Source: Paramagnetospirillum marisnigri | GTDB taxonomy: Bacteria; Pseudomonadota; Alphaproteobacteria; Rhodospirillales; Magnetospirillaceae | Length of the DNA: 33,480 nucleotides | Direction of reading: 5' to 3' | Assembly: GCF_001650715.1 (NCBI RefSeq) | Contig: NZ_LWQT01000058.1 | Coordinates: 1 to 33,480 of the forward strand | Part shown: piece after piece, positions 1-7,662 of the stretch | How the letters are laid out: every line of letters starts with the position of its first letter | Numbering within the stretch: position 1 is the stretch's first letter | The notes under the pieces: model-generated | The model's input: only the letters and a program-made list of their open reading frames with translations | Database searches by the model: none | What the model was told of the DNA's origin: nothing | Program-made: the position numbers and the translations under genes

Positions 1-52
1 CAGCCTGATCAATCCGGCCAAGCCCGCCGGAGATCAAACGGCGACTGCGCTG

Positions 53-595
53 TTACACCAATCCAAGGGACACGATCGGTGGGTGGTAGATTTTCTCGGT
101 TCGTGGCTTCCAGACATGCCCTGGTTCATCACGGATTCGCTCGTCATGGTCCGGGCGACGGTACTCGGGAATAACCTTGCCGTCTTTGTCCAGTCCGTAC
201 CAATCGACCTTGTACCTCAAACCACCCAATCCCGGCCCTGGGTTGTGAATCTCGACCTTGACGGGGCCATGGGTGGTCACATCCTTCGAGCCGCCCTTGT
301 CCACGTCGCCGTCGTATTCCCAGTCCTCCTGAGTCTTCGCCGAGGCCAGGTGCTTGTTGATGGTGGTTTCGGTCGGCCCGCCGGGACGCATGAAGCCGTC
401 CACCGTCAGCTCATTGTCCTGCTGGAAATTCTTGATGCCATCGAAGGTGGCCTGATCCGTCCAGGGTTGTATTCCTGTATCGTCCGGTGGCTCGTAATAT
501 CCAAGCTGGTTGAGAGCCGACTTGGTATTGACGATATCATCAGGATCGACGCTGTAATCCGCGCCGAAGGGCTGCTTGAGACTGAACAGGGACAT
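53..595 (-). CDS. Peptidoglycan-binding-like small protein
   Basis: This 180-residue protein has no signal peptide that I can see. Residues about 20-85 resemble a peptidoglycan-binding domain 1 (PF01471-like) three-helix repeat: a segment with QLGYY, then an ATFDGIKNFQQ helix, then LTVDG, which is the usual order of that fold. The C-terminal half is rich in Gly, Pro, Asp and Lys (HNPGPG, KVDWYGLDKDG) and matches nothing I recognise. The start ATG has a GGAG-like sequence upstream, and a good sigma70-type promoter lies on the same strand at 638-665. It is divergent from slyX. Without a secretion signal a cell-wall role is uncertain; such domains also occur in phage-derived or cytoplasmic proteins. 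The fold assignment is moderate and the function unknown. Confidence 0.7.
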   Translation of the reverse strand: MSLFSLKQPFGADYSVDPDDIVNTKSALNQLGYYEPPDDTGIQPWTDQATFDGIKNFQQDNELTVDGFMRPGGPTETTINKHLASAKTQEDWEYDGDVDKGGSKDVTTHGPVKVEIHNPGPGLGGLRYKVDWYGLDKDGKVIPEYRRPDHDERIRDEPGHVWKPRTEKIYHPPIVSLGLV

Positions 596-637
596 GATGG
601 GCTCCGCTGAGGATAATATGCCTAACCCCTGTCCGAG

Positions 638-665
638 CCTATATGGATTTTGCGCGAAACGTCAA
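638..665 (-). promoter_or_regulatory. Sigma70-type promoter for the PG-binding-like gene
   Basis: Reading the minus strand, TTGACG (660-665) is followed after 16 bp by TATAGG (638-643). A transcript would begin near 631, leaving a leader of about 35 nt before the ATG at 595. The boxes match five and four of six consensus positions. This is a sequence match only. Confidence 0.45.
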
Positions 666-761
666 GAACAATTAGCGAACGCCGTGGCCAATCAACGATT
701 GCCCGGGGTCTCGGGTTGGAGGGCCTTGCCTTTGTCGGCCGAACCGCCGATTGTCTGGGCC

Positions 762-971
762 ATGACCGACGATGACCGCCTGATCGCCCTGGAAATCCGC
801 CTGGCCCATTTCGAGCGCATGGCCGAGGACCTGTCCGACATGCTGGTGGAACAGGGGCGCCAGATCGACCTGCAGGCCGCCCAGATCAAGCGTCTGCGCG
901 AACGGATCGTCGAATTGGCCCAAGGCGGCGAGCGCTCGCCCCAGGATGATCAGCCGCCGCCCCATTATTGA
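762..971 (+). CDS. slyX: SlyX family protein
   Basis: The 69-residue protein is almost entirely one heptad-rich coiled coil: an N-terminal DRLIALEIRLAHFE segment, then LSDMLVEQGRQIDLQ, then LRERIVEL, and a Pro-rich tail ending PPPHY. That arrangement and length are diagnostic for SlyX, a short conserved proteobacterial protein without a settled molecular function. The frame is open further upstream, but the ATG at 762 is chosen because the family begins at this point (MTDDDRL). No strong Shine-Dalgarno sequence precedes it. It stands alone, divergent from the PG-binding-like gene and 300 bp before the sulfur operon. Confidence 0.88.
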   Translation: MTDDDRLIALEIRLAHFERMAEDLSDMLVEQGRQIDLQAAQIKRLRERIVELAQGGERSPQDDQPPPHY

Positions 972-1272
972 GCCGACGCAAGGCGCAAACATGCACTTTA
1001 GATGTATTGCATATGAGACTTGCAAAATTTACTAACTCTGAAATATGCTTGTCTTTCACCAGGACCCGGAACCGGGCCGGTATATCCGAGCAGGCCGAAA
1101 GAGCCGCCGGATGGGGGGTAAGCGAATGGGGGAGGTTCTCCGCTAGGGGGAATGGGCCGCGACGGGCTTGCGGCAACTCTCAGACGCAGTGAAGATGGTT
1201 CGCGACGTGGGCGCCGTTGGTGTCCGCTTGCGCGTGAGTGTCCGTAACCTGATCTGCGAGGGGGGGAAGGGC
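972..1272 (+). other. 301-bp intergenic leader with G-runs before the sulfur operon
   Basis: No convincing gene lies here. The left third (about 990-1060) is AT-rich and holds promoter-like boxes. The rest is GC-rich and looks structured: a CCCGG-AA-CCGGG hairpin at 1065-1076, then four G runs at 1113-1118, 1128-1132, 1146-1150 and 1154-1156, and an AACTCTCAG motif at 1175-1183. An in-frame extension of the transporter back to 1168 is possible but has no ribosome-binding site and is not membrane-like. I therefore read this as a long untranslated leader. Confidence 0.5.
1007..1035 (+). promoter_or_regulatory. Possible promoter for the sulfur operon
   Basis: TTGCAT (1007-1012), a 17-bp spacer and TACTAA (1030-1035) lie in the only AT-rich stretch upstream of the operon. 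A start near 1042 would give a leader of about 230 nt. The -10 box is weak, so this is tentative. Confidence 0.3.
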
Positions 1273-2373
1273 GTGTCCGACCTGCCTGTGACCACAATCG
1301 TCGGTGCCGGGGCCTTCGTGGCCGGAACGCTGTTCGGCTGGACGGCCCAGAAGACCAATTTCTGCACCATGGGCGCGGTGTCCGACATCGTCTTCATGGG
1401 CGATTGGCGGCGCTTCCGCGCCTGGATGCTGGCGCTGGCGGTGGCGGTGCTGGGCACCCAGCTTCTGGCGCTGTCCGGATTGGTCGCCATCGGCAAGTCC
1501 ATCTATCTCACCCCCAATCTGGGCTGGGCCGGGGCCATTCTCGGCGGCCTGATGTTCGGCTTCGGCATGACCATGGCCGGGGGCTGCGGCAACAAGACCC
1601 TGGTACGCATCGGCGGCGGCAATCTGAAATCGGTGGTGGTCTTCCTGGTGCTGGGCTTCTTCTCGTATATGACCCTGCGCGGACTGATCGCCCTGGCCCG
1701 GGTCGAGCTGGAACTGCTGAATCTCAATCTGACCAGCCTCGGCCTGGCCTCGCAGGGGCTGCCCGACATCCTGGCCAAGCTGAGCGGCATGGCGCCCGCC
1801 ACGGCGCGCGCCGCGCTGACCGGCGTCATCGGCGGCGGATTGATGGTGTGGTGCCTGCGCGACGCCGAGTTCCGCGCCTCGCCCCGCGATGTGCTGGGTG
1901 GGCTGGTGATCGGCCTGCTGGTGGTGGCGGGCTGGGCGGTGTCGGGCATCCTGGGGGCCGACGAGTTCGATCCGGCTCCGGTGACCTCGTTCACCTTTGT
2001 CGCCCCCATCGGCGGCGCCATGCAGTATCTGATGAGTTTTACCGGCGCGACCATCGACTTCGGCGTGGCGGCGGTGGGGGGCGTCATTCTCGGCTCGTTC
2101 CTGGCGGCCAAGGCCTCGGGATCGTTCCAGCTTGAAAGCTTCACCGGCGCCGACGACATGCTCCGCCACATGATGGGGGCGGCGCTGATGGGGACCGGCG
2201 GCGTATTGGCCATGGGCTGCACCGTCGGCCAGGGCATCACCGGCATGTCCACCCTGGCGCTGTCGGCGCCCATCGCCCTGGGCTCCATCCTGTTCGGTGG
2301 CGTCGTGGGGATGAAGTACCTGGAGGAGGGTAGCCTGTCCGCCGCCCTCAAGGCTGTGTTCGCGCGCGGATGA
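1273..2373 (+). CDS. YeeE/YedE-family sulfur-compound transporter
   Basis: This 366-residue integral membrane protein has about ten hydrophobic segments. It carries two copies of the family signature, an N-terminal TNFCTMGAVSD with GGCGNKTLVRIG, and a C-terminal MGCTVGQGITG. The conserved Cys residues line the conduction path in characterised thiosulfate transporters of this family (TsuA/YeeE), so uptake or release of thiosulfate or another reduced sulfur species across the inner membrane is likely. The GTG at 1273 is chosen as start because GGGGGGAAGG sits five bases upstream and the first membrane segment follows directly. Its stop lies 26 bp before the preferred soxY start; an alternative soxY ATG overlaps it as ATGA. 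The genes downstream support a sulfur substrate, but which one cannot be read from sequence. Confidence 0.9.
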   Translation: MSDLPVTTIVGAGAFVAGTLFGWTAQKTNFCTMGAVSDIVFMGDWRRFRAWMLALAVAVLGTQLLALSGLVAIGKSIYLTPNLGWAGAILGGLMFGFGMTMAGGCGNKTLVRIGGGNLKSVVVFLVLGFFSYMTLRGLIALARVELELLNLNLTSLGLASQGLPDILAKLSGMAPATARAALTGVIGGGLMVWCLRDAEFRASPRDVLGGLVIGLLVVAGWAVSGILGADEFDPAPVTSFTFVAPIGGAMQYLMSFTGATIDFGVAAVGGVILGSFLAAKASGSFQLESFTGADDMLRHMMGAALMGTGGVLAMGCTVGQGITGMSTLALSAPIALGSILFGGVVGMKYLEEGSLSAALKAVFARG

Positions 2374-2399
2374 CGCGCCATTCATCGGGAAATCAGACC

Positions 2400-2876
2400 A
2401 TGCGCCATTCAGACTTATCCAAGATGGGCGTCAACCGCCGTCAGGTCATGACCGCCATGGGAGCGGGGGCGGTGGGGGCCGCCTGCGCCGGCTTGCTGCC
2501 CGGCGTCGCCCAGGCCACCCCGGCCGAGGCCGAGGATATGATCAAGAGCCTGATCGGTACGGCCAAGGCCTCCGAGGGCAAGATCCAGTTGAAGCTGCCC
2601 CAGATCGCCGACAACGGCGCCACCGTGCCGCTGCGGGTGGTGGTGGACAGCCCCATGACCGAGGCCGATCACGTCAAGACCATCCATATCATCGCCGAGG
2701 GTAATCCGCTCCCCGGCGTTGCCTCGTTCCACTTCACGCCTAAAAGCGGCAAGGCCGACGTCCAGACCCGCATCCGCCTGGGCAAGACCCAGAATGTCCA
2801 CGCCGTGGCGGTCATGAGCAACGGTTCCGTCTGGCGGACCAAGGAAGAAGTGAAGGTCACGGTCGGCGGCTGCTGA
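2400..2876 (+). CDS. soxY: SoxY, sulfur-carrier subunit (Tat-exported)
   Basis: This 158-residue protein starts with a twin-arginine signal (NRRQVM, then a small-residue hydrophobic stretch ending VAQA), which predicts folded export to the periplasm. The mature part matches SoxY: an immunoglobulin-like domain with VPLRVVVDSPM and NPLPGVASFHFTP. It ends in ...VTVGGC. SoxY carries sulfur intermediates on the C-terminal Cys while bound to SoxZ. The usual ending is GGCGG; here the stop follows the Cys directly, so the two trailing glycines are absent. ATG 2400 is preferred (CGGGA upstream) over the ATG at 2370 that overlaps the transporter stop. soxZ follows 27 bp later. Confidence 0.93.
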   Translation: MRHSDLSKMGVNRRQVMTAMGAGAVGAACAGLLPGVAQATPAEAEDMIKSLIGTAKASEGKIQLKLPQIADNGATVPLRVVVDSPMTEADHVKTIHIIAEGNPLPGVASFHFTPKSGKADVQTRIRLGKTQNVHAVAVMSNGSVWRTKEEVKVTVGGC

Positions 2877-2903
2877 CAATCCGGCATCGAGGAGTACACG
2901 AGC

Positions 2904-3230
2904 ATGGCCAGCGCCAACACCAAGATCAAGGTGCCGGAGACGGCGAAGAAGGGAGAGGTCATCGAGATCAAGACCTCCATCACCCACGACATGGAATCCG
3001 GCCAGCGCAAGGACGAATCGGGCAAGACCCTGGCGCGCCGCATCATCAACAAGTTCGTCTGCAAGTATAACGGCGCCGAGGTCTTCCGCATGGACCTCCA
3101 ACCCGCCGTCGCCGCCAATCCCTATATCGCGTTCTTCATGGTGGCGAGCGAGAGCGGCAAGATCGAGATGTTCTGGTACGACGATAACGGGGAAACCTAT
3201 TCCGCCACCTCGGCCATCACCGTCGCCTGA
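2904..3230 (+). CDS. soxZ: SoxZ, sulfur-carrier scaffold subunit
   Basis: The 108-residue protein matches SoxZ over its full length: KIKVPETAKKGEVIEIKT, a THDMESGQRKD loop, FVCKYNGAEVFRMDLQPAVAANPYI, and a C-terminal FWYDDNGETYSATSAI strand. It has no signal peptide, as usual, because it is co-exported with Tat-bearing SoxY as a heterodimer. A GAGGAG ribosome-binding site precedes the ATG. It is the second half of the SoxYZ carrier encoded directly upstream. Confidence 0.95.
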   Translation: MASANTKIKVPETAKKGEVIEIKTSITHDMESGQRKDESGKTLARRIINKFVCKYNGAEVFRMDLQPAVAANPYIAFFMVASESGKIEMFWYDDNGETYSATSAITVA

Positions 3231-3264
3231 CGGCAAGCCCGATTTTCCTGGGGAGGAGAGCAGC

Positions 3265-3555
3265 ATGAAGAGGTTTGTTGTCACGAGTGCGGTCGGTCTG
3301 GGCCTGGCCCTGGCGGCCACGGCCGCGCAGGCGGCCCCGATCAATGTCATGGCCGATGCCTGTTCCGGCTGCCACGGCACCGATGGCCAGAGCCTGGGCG
3401 CCATGCCCGCCTTCAACACCAAGACGGCGGCGGAGTTGAAGAAGATGCTGCGCGACTACCGCAGCGGCGCCCGCGAGGCCACCATCATGGACCGCATCAC
3501 CAAGGGCTATTCCGAAGCCCAGCTCGACGCCATCGTCGACTCCTTCAAGAAGTGA
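3265..3555 (+). CDS. Periplasmic monoheme cytochrome c (FccA-like)
   Basis: This 96-residue protein has a Sec signal peptide (MKRF, hydrophobic core, cleavage near AQA-AP at about residue 23) and one heme site, CSGCH at 33-37. The segment REATIMDRITKGYSEAQLDAI is typical of the small cytochrome subunit of flavocytochrome c sulfide dehydrogenase and supplies the probable axial Met. The flavoprotein partner begins 11 bp downstream, which makes the pairing near certain. It should pass electrons from the flavin to a soluble or membrane cytochrome. Diheme FccA or SoxE proteins are about twice this size; this one has a single heme. A GGGGAGGAG ribosome-binding site precedes the ATG. Confidence 0.88.
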   Translation: MKRFVVTSAVGLGLALAATAAQAAPINVMADACSGCHGTDGQSLGAMPAFNTKTAAELKKMLRDYRSGAREATIMDRITKGYSEAQLDAIVDSFKK

Positions 3556-3565
3556 GGGCCAGGCC

Positions 3566-4837
3566 ATGATGAAGATTTCCCGCAGGACTTTCACCGGCCT
3601 GGTCGGCCTGGCCGGTGCCGCTTCCGCCTTTGGCCTGGTCGGCTGCGCCTCCGGCCCCCGCGTGGTGGTGGTGGGCGGCGGCTTCGGCGGCGCCACGGCC
3701 GCCAAATACGTCAAGCGCTATATCCCCGACGCCCATGTCACCCTGATCGACGGGGCCAAGACCCATGTCACCTGTCCGTTCTCCAATACGGTGCTGGCGG
3801 GCATCAATCCGCTGTCCATGCTGGAGAGGAACTTCGACGCCCTGGCCAACAAATACGGCATCGCCGTGGTCACCGACATGGTTACCGCCATCGACCCGGT
3901 GACCAAGGTGGTCAAGACCAAGGGCGGCGTGTCCATCGGCTATGACAAGCTGGTGGTGTCGCCCGGTGTCGACATGAAGTGGGGGGCGCTGGAGGGCTAT
4001 GACGAGGCCGCCTCCATGATCATGCCCCATGCCTGGAAGGCCGGGCCGCAGACCACCTTGCTGCGCCAGCAGTTGGAAGCCATGCCCAATGGCGGCACCG
4101 TCATCATCAGCGCTCCGGGCAATCCCTATCGTTGCCCCCCCGGCCCTTACGAGCGGGCCAGCCTGATCGCCTATTACCTCAAGACCCAAAAGCCCAAGTC
4201 CAAGCTGATCATCCTCGACGCCAAGGACGCCTTCTCCAAGGACAAGCTGTTCAAGGAAGGCTGGGAAAAGATGTACGACAACATCATCGAATGGGTTCCG
4301 GCCGCCAAGAACGGCAAGGTCATCCGTGTCGATGCCAAGGCGGGCGTGCTGGAAACCGACTTCGACAAGTTCAAGCCCGCCGTGGCCAACGTGATTCCGC
4401 CCCAGTCGGCGGCGGCCATCGCGCTCGCGTCCGGGCTGGCCGACAAGAGCGGCTTCTGTCCCGTCGATCCCAACACCTTCGAATCCACCATCCACAAGGA
4501 CATCTTCGTCATCGGCGATGCCTGCGTGGCGGGCGAGATGCCCAAGTCCGGCTATTCCGCCAACAGCCAGGCCAAGGTGGCGGCGGGCGCCATCGCCGCC
4601 ATGGTGATGGGCGACAAGCCCGCTCCCATGTCGGCCATCAACACCTGTTACTCGCTGTTGGCGCCCGACTACGGCATTTCCGTGTCGGGCATCTATTCGG
4701 TGCAAGACGGCAAGATCGCCGGCATCAAGGGCTCGGGCGGGGTCAGCCCGTCGGGGGCGCCCTATCAGTTCCGCAAGAAGGAAGCCGATTTCGCCAGCGG
4801 CTGGTATGCCGGCATCTGCCAGGATAGCTGGGGCTGA
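3566..4837 (+). CDS. fccB: Flavocytochrome c sulfide dehydrogenase, FAD subunit (FccB/SoxF)
   Basis: This 423-residue flavoprotein oxidises sulfide (or a SoxYZ-bound persulfide) in the periplasm. It opens with a Tat motif (SRRTFTG) and an LVGC lipobox-like site at residues 24-27, so membrane anchoring is possible. The FAD Rossmann motif GGGFGG is at 37-42. Cys70 (VTCPFSN) aligns with the Cys that binds FAD covalently in the family, and Cys190 (RCPPGP) and Cys298 (GFCPVD) match the redox disulfide. The second nucleotide-binding motif IFVIGDAC precedes a C-terminal FCSD-specific domain ending GWYAGICQDSWG. All key cysteines are present, so it should be active. The matching cytochrome gene ends 10 bp upstream. 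Confidence 0.93.
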   Translation: MMKISRRTFTGLVGLAGAASAFGLVGCASGPRVVVVGGGFGGATAAKYVKRYIPDAHVTLIDGAKTHVTCPFSNTVLAGINPLSMLERNFDALANKYGIAVVTDMVTAIDPVTKVVKTKGGVSIGYDKLVVSPGVDMKWGALEGYDEAASMIMPHAWKAGPQTTLLRQQLEAMPNGGTVIISAPGNPYRCPPGPYERASLIAYYLKTQKPKSKLIILDAKDAFSKDKLFKEGWEKMYDNIIEWVPAAKNGKVIRVDAKAGVLETDFDKFKPAVANVIPPQSAAAIALASGLADKSGFCPVDPNTFESTIHKDIFVIGDACVAGEMPKSGYSANSQAKVAAGAIAAMVMGDKPAPMSAINTCYSLLAPDYGISVSGIYSVQDGKIAGIKGSGGVSPSGAPYQFRKKEADFASGWYAGICQDSWG

Positions 4838-4912
4838 GATCATAAGCACGAGTGTCGGCCGAGGCGGGGGCAACCCGCCCGGTACCGGCCTCGCAAAGGG
4901 AGGAGAGAGGGA

Positions 4913-5611
4913 ATGTTGTCGCGCTGTCTGTTGGCCATCGCCGTTGCCGTGCTGCTGCTGACCGGGGGGAACACGGTCCGGGCGGCGGAGATCGAATCCT
5001 CCATCGCCCGGGGCGGTCGCCTCTATGACAACTGGTACAAGGAAAAGAAGCTGGATCGGCCCGACAAGCCGCATGCGGCCTATCCCGCCGATGGCAAGTA
5101 TCCCAAGCAGTCCTGGCGCTGCAAGGAGTGCCATGGCTGGGACTACAAGGGCAAGGACGGCGCCGCCGCCAAGACCGACCATCTGGTTCCCATCAAGGGC
5201 ATCACCGGTGCCATCGGCAAGGACCCCGCCGCCATCGCCGCCATCTTCCGCGACAAGACCCACGGCTATGGCCCGGACCAGTTGAACGACAAGGATGTCC
5301 AGGATCTGGCCCTGTTCGTCACCAAGGGCCAGATGGACACCGCCAAGTTCATCGATCCCGCCTCGGGCAAGCCCAAGGGTAATGCCGCCAAGGGCGAGGT
5401 CTACTACAACACGCTGTGCGCCGGCTGCCATGGCCTGGACGGCAAGAAGGTCAGCACCGGCGTGCCGCTGGGCCAGGCCGCCGACAATCCCTGGGACATG
5501 CTGCACAAGGCGTTCAACGGCCTTCCCGCCGAAGCCATGCCCGCGCTGCGGTCCCTGGACCCGTCCATTGCGTCCGACACGGTCGCCTATACCCAGTCGT
5601 TGCCCAAATGA
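4913..5611 (+). CDS. Periplasmic diheme cytochrome c
   Basis: This 232-residue protein has a Sec signal (cleavage near VRA-AE, about residue 24) and two class I heme sites, CKECH at 70-74 and CAGCH at 169-173. The first domain opens RGGRLYDNWYKEKKLD and the second AAKGEVYYNTLC, the usual tandem cytochrome c layout. I recognise the type but not a characterised member; it is not clearly TsdA or SoxE. An excellent ribosome-binding site (GGGAGGAGAGAGGG) and a 75-bp gap holding a GGCGGG/CCCGCC hairpin separate it from fccB. Its stop overlaps the start of the tetraheme cytochrome (ATGA), so the two are translationally coupled. It probably relays electrons between FccAB and the membrane cytochrome. 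Confidence 0.85.
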   Translation: MLSRCLLAIAVAVLLLTGGNTVRAAEIESSIARGGRLYDNWYKEKKLDRPDKPHAAYPADGKYPKQSWRCKECHGWDYKGKDGAAAKTDHLVPIKGITGAIGKDPAAIAAIFRDKTHGYGPDQLNDKDVQDLALFVTKGQMDTAKFIDPASGKPKGNAAKGEVYYNTLCAGCHGLDGKKVSTGVPLGQAADNPWDMLHKAFNGLPAEAMPALRSLDPSIASDTVAYTQSLPK

Positions 5612-6156
5612 GCCTGGGCTCCGATAACGGGGGCAGGTGCGGGCGCAAGCTCGGCCTGCTGGCCCTCGGTCTGGTGGCGGGCATGGTTCTGATGCTTGGC
5701 GCGGTGCTGGGATTCGAATACACCAATCGGACCGAGTTCTGCATTTCCTGCCATTCCATGCAAACCAATCACCGCGAACTCCAAAAGTCGGTGCATGGCT
5801 TCAATCGCTCGGGTGCCCATGTCCAATGCGCCGATTGTCACATTCCGAAAGAATTGGGACCGAAGCTGGAGCGCAAACTCTTTGCCGCCAATGACATCAT
5901 CGCCGAGCTCAAGGGGACTCTCGATACCCCGGAGAAATACGAGGCGCGGCGAGGGGAACTGGCCGAAAAAGTGTGGAAATACATGGCGGCCAGCGGTTCG
6001 CGGGAATGCGTCTCGTGCCATTCCTATGAGTCCATGAATGGTCAGAAACAGACCACGGCGGCTCGCCAGAAGCACCAGGATGCCGCCAAGGACGGCCGCA
6101 CCTGCATCGCCTGTCATAAAGGGGTTGCTCACAAATTACCACCGCGGGAGGAGTAG
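5608..6156 (+). CDS. NapC/NirT-family membrane tetraheme cytochrome c
   Basis: This 182-residue protein has one N-terminal membrane anchor (residues about 14-36) that leaves the rest in the periplasm, and four heme sites: CISCH 45-49, CADCH 74-78, CVSCH 134-138 and CIACH 166-170. The spacing and the EFCISCHSM and CADCHIPKELGPK contexts are those of the NapC/NirT/NrfH quinol dehydrogenases. These normally move electrons from menaquinol or ubiquinol to periplasmic oxidoreductases. No nitrate, nitrite or TMAO reductase gene is nearby. Here it is fused by an ATGA overlap to a diheme cytochrome in a sulfur operon, so it may link sulfur oxidation to the quinone pool, in either direction. Upstream in-frame extension is rejected because it would overlap the diheme gene and add no membrane or export signal. 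Confidence 0.93.
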   Translation: MSLGSDNGGRCGRKLGLLALGLVAGMVLMLGAVLGFEYTNRTEFCISCHSMQTNHRELQKSVHGFNRSGAHVQCADCHIPKELGPKLERKLFAANDIIAELKGTLDTPEKYEARRGELAEKVWKYMAASGSRECVSCHSYESMNGQKQTTAARQKHQDAAKDGRTCIACHKGVAHKLPPREE

Positions 6157-6163
6157 TTTTTCC

Positions 6164-6191
6164 TTGCCGCGGATGCGAAGCTCCCTATCCT
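6164..6191 (+). promoter_or_regulatory. Possible promoter for the CZB chemoreceptor
   Basis: TTGCCG (6164-6169), a 16-bp spacer and TATCCT (6186-6191) lie in the 66-bp gap before the chemoreceptor. This would allow expression independent of the sulfur operon. Four of six positions match consensus in each box. Confidence 0.35.
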
Positions 6192-6222
6192 GACCTTTGG
6201 TATCGTATGCAAGGGGGCTCCC

Positions 6223-7545
6223 GTGGCTGATCCGGTGGATATGGATGCGTTCGAGGCGCTGGTGGATCGCCTGATGGCCGGGGAGTACTGTTCCCTGGCC
6301 GCCAGTGACGAACGGCTGGCATCCAAGTTGAAGACCCTGGCCGAACGGCTGGAGGAGCGGTCACGCGCCGTGCTGGTTCAGTCGGTGGGCATGTCCATCC
6401 ATCTCAACAGCACCGTGACCCAGGCGCTGCACACCTTGCGCAGTATCCGCGAGATGAGCCAGCGCATGACCACCATCTCGGCCTCGACCGAGGAACTGGT
6501 GGCCACCGTCCAGGCCATCAGCCGCACCTCGGAACTGGCGGCCAGCAATGCCCATGCGGTGCAAGGCATCTCCGACGAAGGGGCGCGCTCGACCGAAATG
6601 GTCGTTGATACCATGCGCACCATCGTCGCGACCGTCACCGACACCGCCGAGCGGGTGACCCATCTGGCCGAGGCCTCCAGCAGTATCGGCGCCATCGTCA
6701 AACAGATCGAACAGATCGCGCGGCAGACCAATATCCTGGCCATGAACGCCACCATCGAGGCGGCACGGGCCGGGGCGGCGGGCAAGGGCTTCGCCGTGGT
6801 GGCCACGGAGGTCAAGAATCTGGCCAACCAGACCGCCGCCGCCACCCAGGACATCAGGAAGCGCATCGACATGCTGCGCGAGGAGACCGACGCCATCCTG
6901 ATCGGCATGACCAAGGGGGCCGAGACCGTGCGTCATGGCGAGGGCGTGGTCATGGACTCGGTGGGCAAGATGCGCTCGGTCAGCCAGGAAATCCGCGACG
7001 TGACCACCCTGATGCAGGAAATCTCCGACCATCTGGGCCAGCAGCGCCAGGCGGCGCAGGTCATCGCCGAGAATCTGGAAGAGGCCGCTACCCGCTCGGC
7101 CAGCGATACCAATGCCATCAACTCCATGATCGACACCTCGGCCCTGGCCAGCAATTCCCTGGTGGACCTGTTGTCCGAGGTCTCCAAGGTCCAGATGCGC
7201 AACGCCGTCATCCATCTGGCCAAGTCCGACCACATGATCTGGCGTCGCCGCCTGGCGGAAATGCTGGCGGGCCGGACCAGCCTCAATCCCAATGAACTGG
7301 CCGATCACAAGTCCTGCCGCCTGGGGAAATGGTATTACGGGGTCCAAGACCCCGCCATTCTCAACCATCCCGCCTTCAAGGCCATGGAAGCCGCCCACGA
7401 GAAGGTCCATCACCTGGGTATCGAGGCGGCGCGCATGTACCAGAACGGCAATTTCGAAGAGGCCGTGTCGGCGGTGGACGCCATCGAGGAGCCATCGCGT
7501 CAGGTGCAGGAACGCCTGGACGAACTGGCGGCGGCGTTCTCTTGA
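6223..7545 (+). CDS. Soluble methyl-accepting chemotaxis protein with CZB zinc domain
   Basis: This 440-residue chemoreceptor has no transmembrane segment. A long helical region leads to the conserved signalling hairpin tip at about residues 163-200 ([29 protein letters not shown]), which contacts CheA and CheW. The C-terminal CZB (chemoreceptor zinc-binding) domain shows all ligands: HMIW near 337, CRLGKW near 365 and HEKVH near 393. In studied CZB proteins the Zn-bound Cys senses hypochlorous acid, redox or zinc state. The GTG at 6223 is chosen because AAGGGGG precedes it. Its place just after a sulfide/sulfur electron-transfer operon suggests taxis to sulfur or redox conditions, which is inference. 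It has no PAS or other sensory domain at the N-terminus. Confidence 0.93.
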   Translation: MADPVDMDAFEALVDRLMAGEYCSLAASDERLASKLKTLAERLEERSRAVLVQSVGMSIHLNSTVTQALHTLRSIREMSQRMTTISASTEELVATVQAISRTSELAASNAHAVQGISDEGARSTEMVVDTMRTIVATVTDTAERVTHLAEASSSIGAIVKQIEQIARQTNILAMNATIEAARAGAAGKGFAVVATEVKNLANQTAAATQDIRKRIDMLREETDAILIGMTKGAETVRHGEGVVMDSVGKMRSVSQEIRDVTTLMQEISDHLGQQRQAAQVIAENLEEAATRSASDTNAINSMIDTSALASNSLVDLLSEVSKVQMRNAVIHLAKSDHMIWRRRLAEMLAGRTSLNPNELADHKSCRLGKWYYGVQDPAILNHPAFKAMEAAHEKVHHLGIEAARMYQNGNFEEAVSAVDAIEEPSRQVQERLDELAAAFS

Positions 7546-7587
7546 GGAGTCTGGGGCTGTCGTGGGGTGGCGGAATCTTTCGTCACC

Positions 7588-7604
7588 CCCGGACTTGATC
7601 CGGG
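7588..7604. repeat. Short palindrome CCCGGA-N5-TCCGGG (REP-like)
   Basis: A perfect 6-bp inverted repeat lies between the convergent chemoreceptor and rodA genes, inside a TTCGTCACCCCCGG context. That context resembles dispersed intergenic repeats common in alphaproteobacterial genomes. It has no T-run, so it is not a clear intrinsic terminator. Confidence 0.45.
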
Positions 7605-7662
7605 CCCCCACGCCCATCCACGCTCCGTCCGTCAGGGCGTTTCACATATAGGGCTGGTCGCT

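Noticed and set aside
1175-1183. AACTCTCAG resembling the conserved core of glycine riboswitches
   Set aside because: The other core elements are not at the right spacing (a GCCGAAAG lies about 85 bp upstream), and the downstream genes are not glycine-related.
3545-5506. A 653-codon open frame on the minus strand, opposite the cytochrome and flavoprotein genes
   Set aside because: It lies opposite genes with clear family motifs and is low-complexity (Gly, His, Asp-rich), as expected for the antisense of GC-rich codons.
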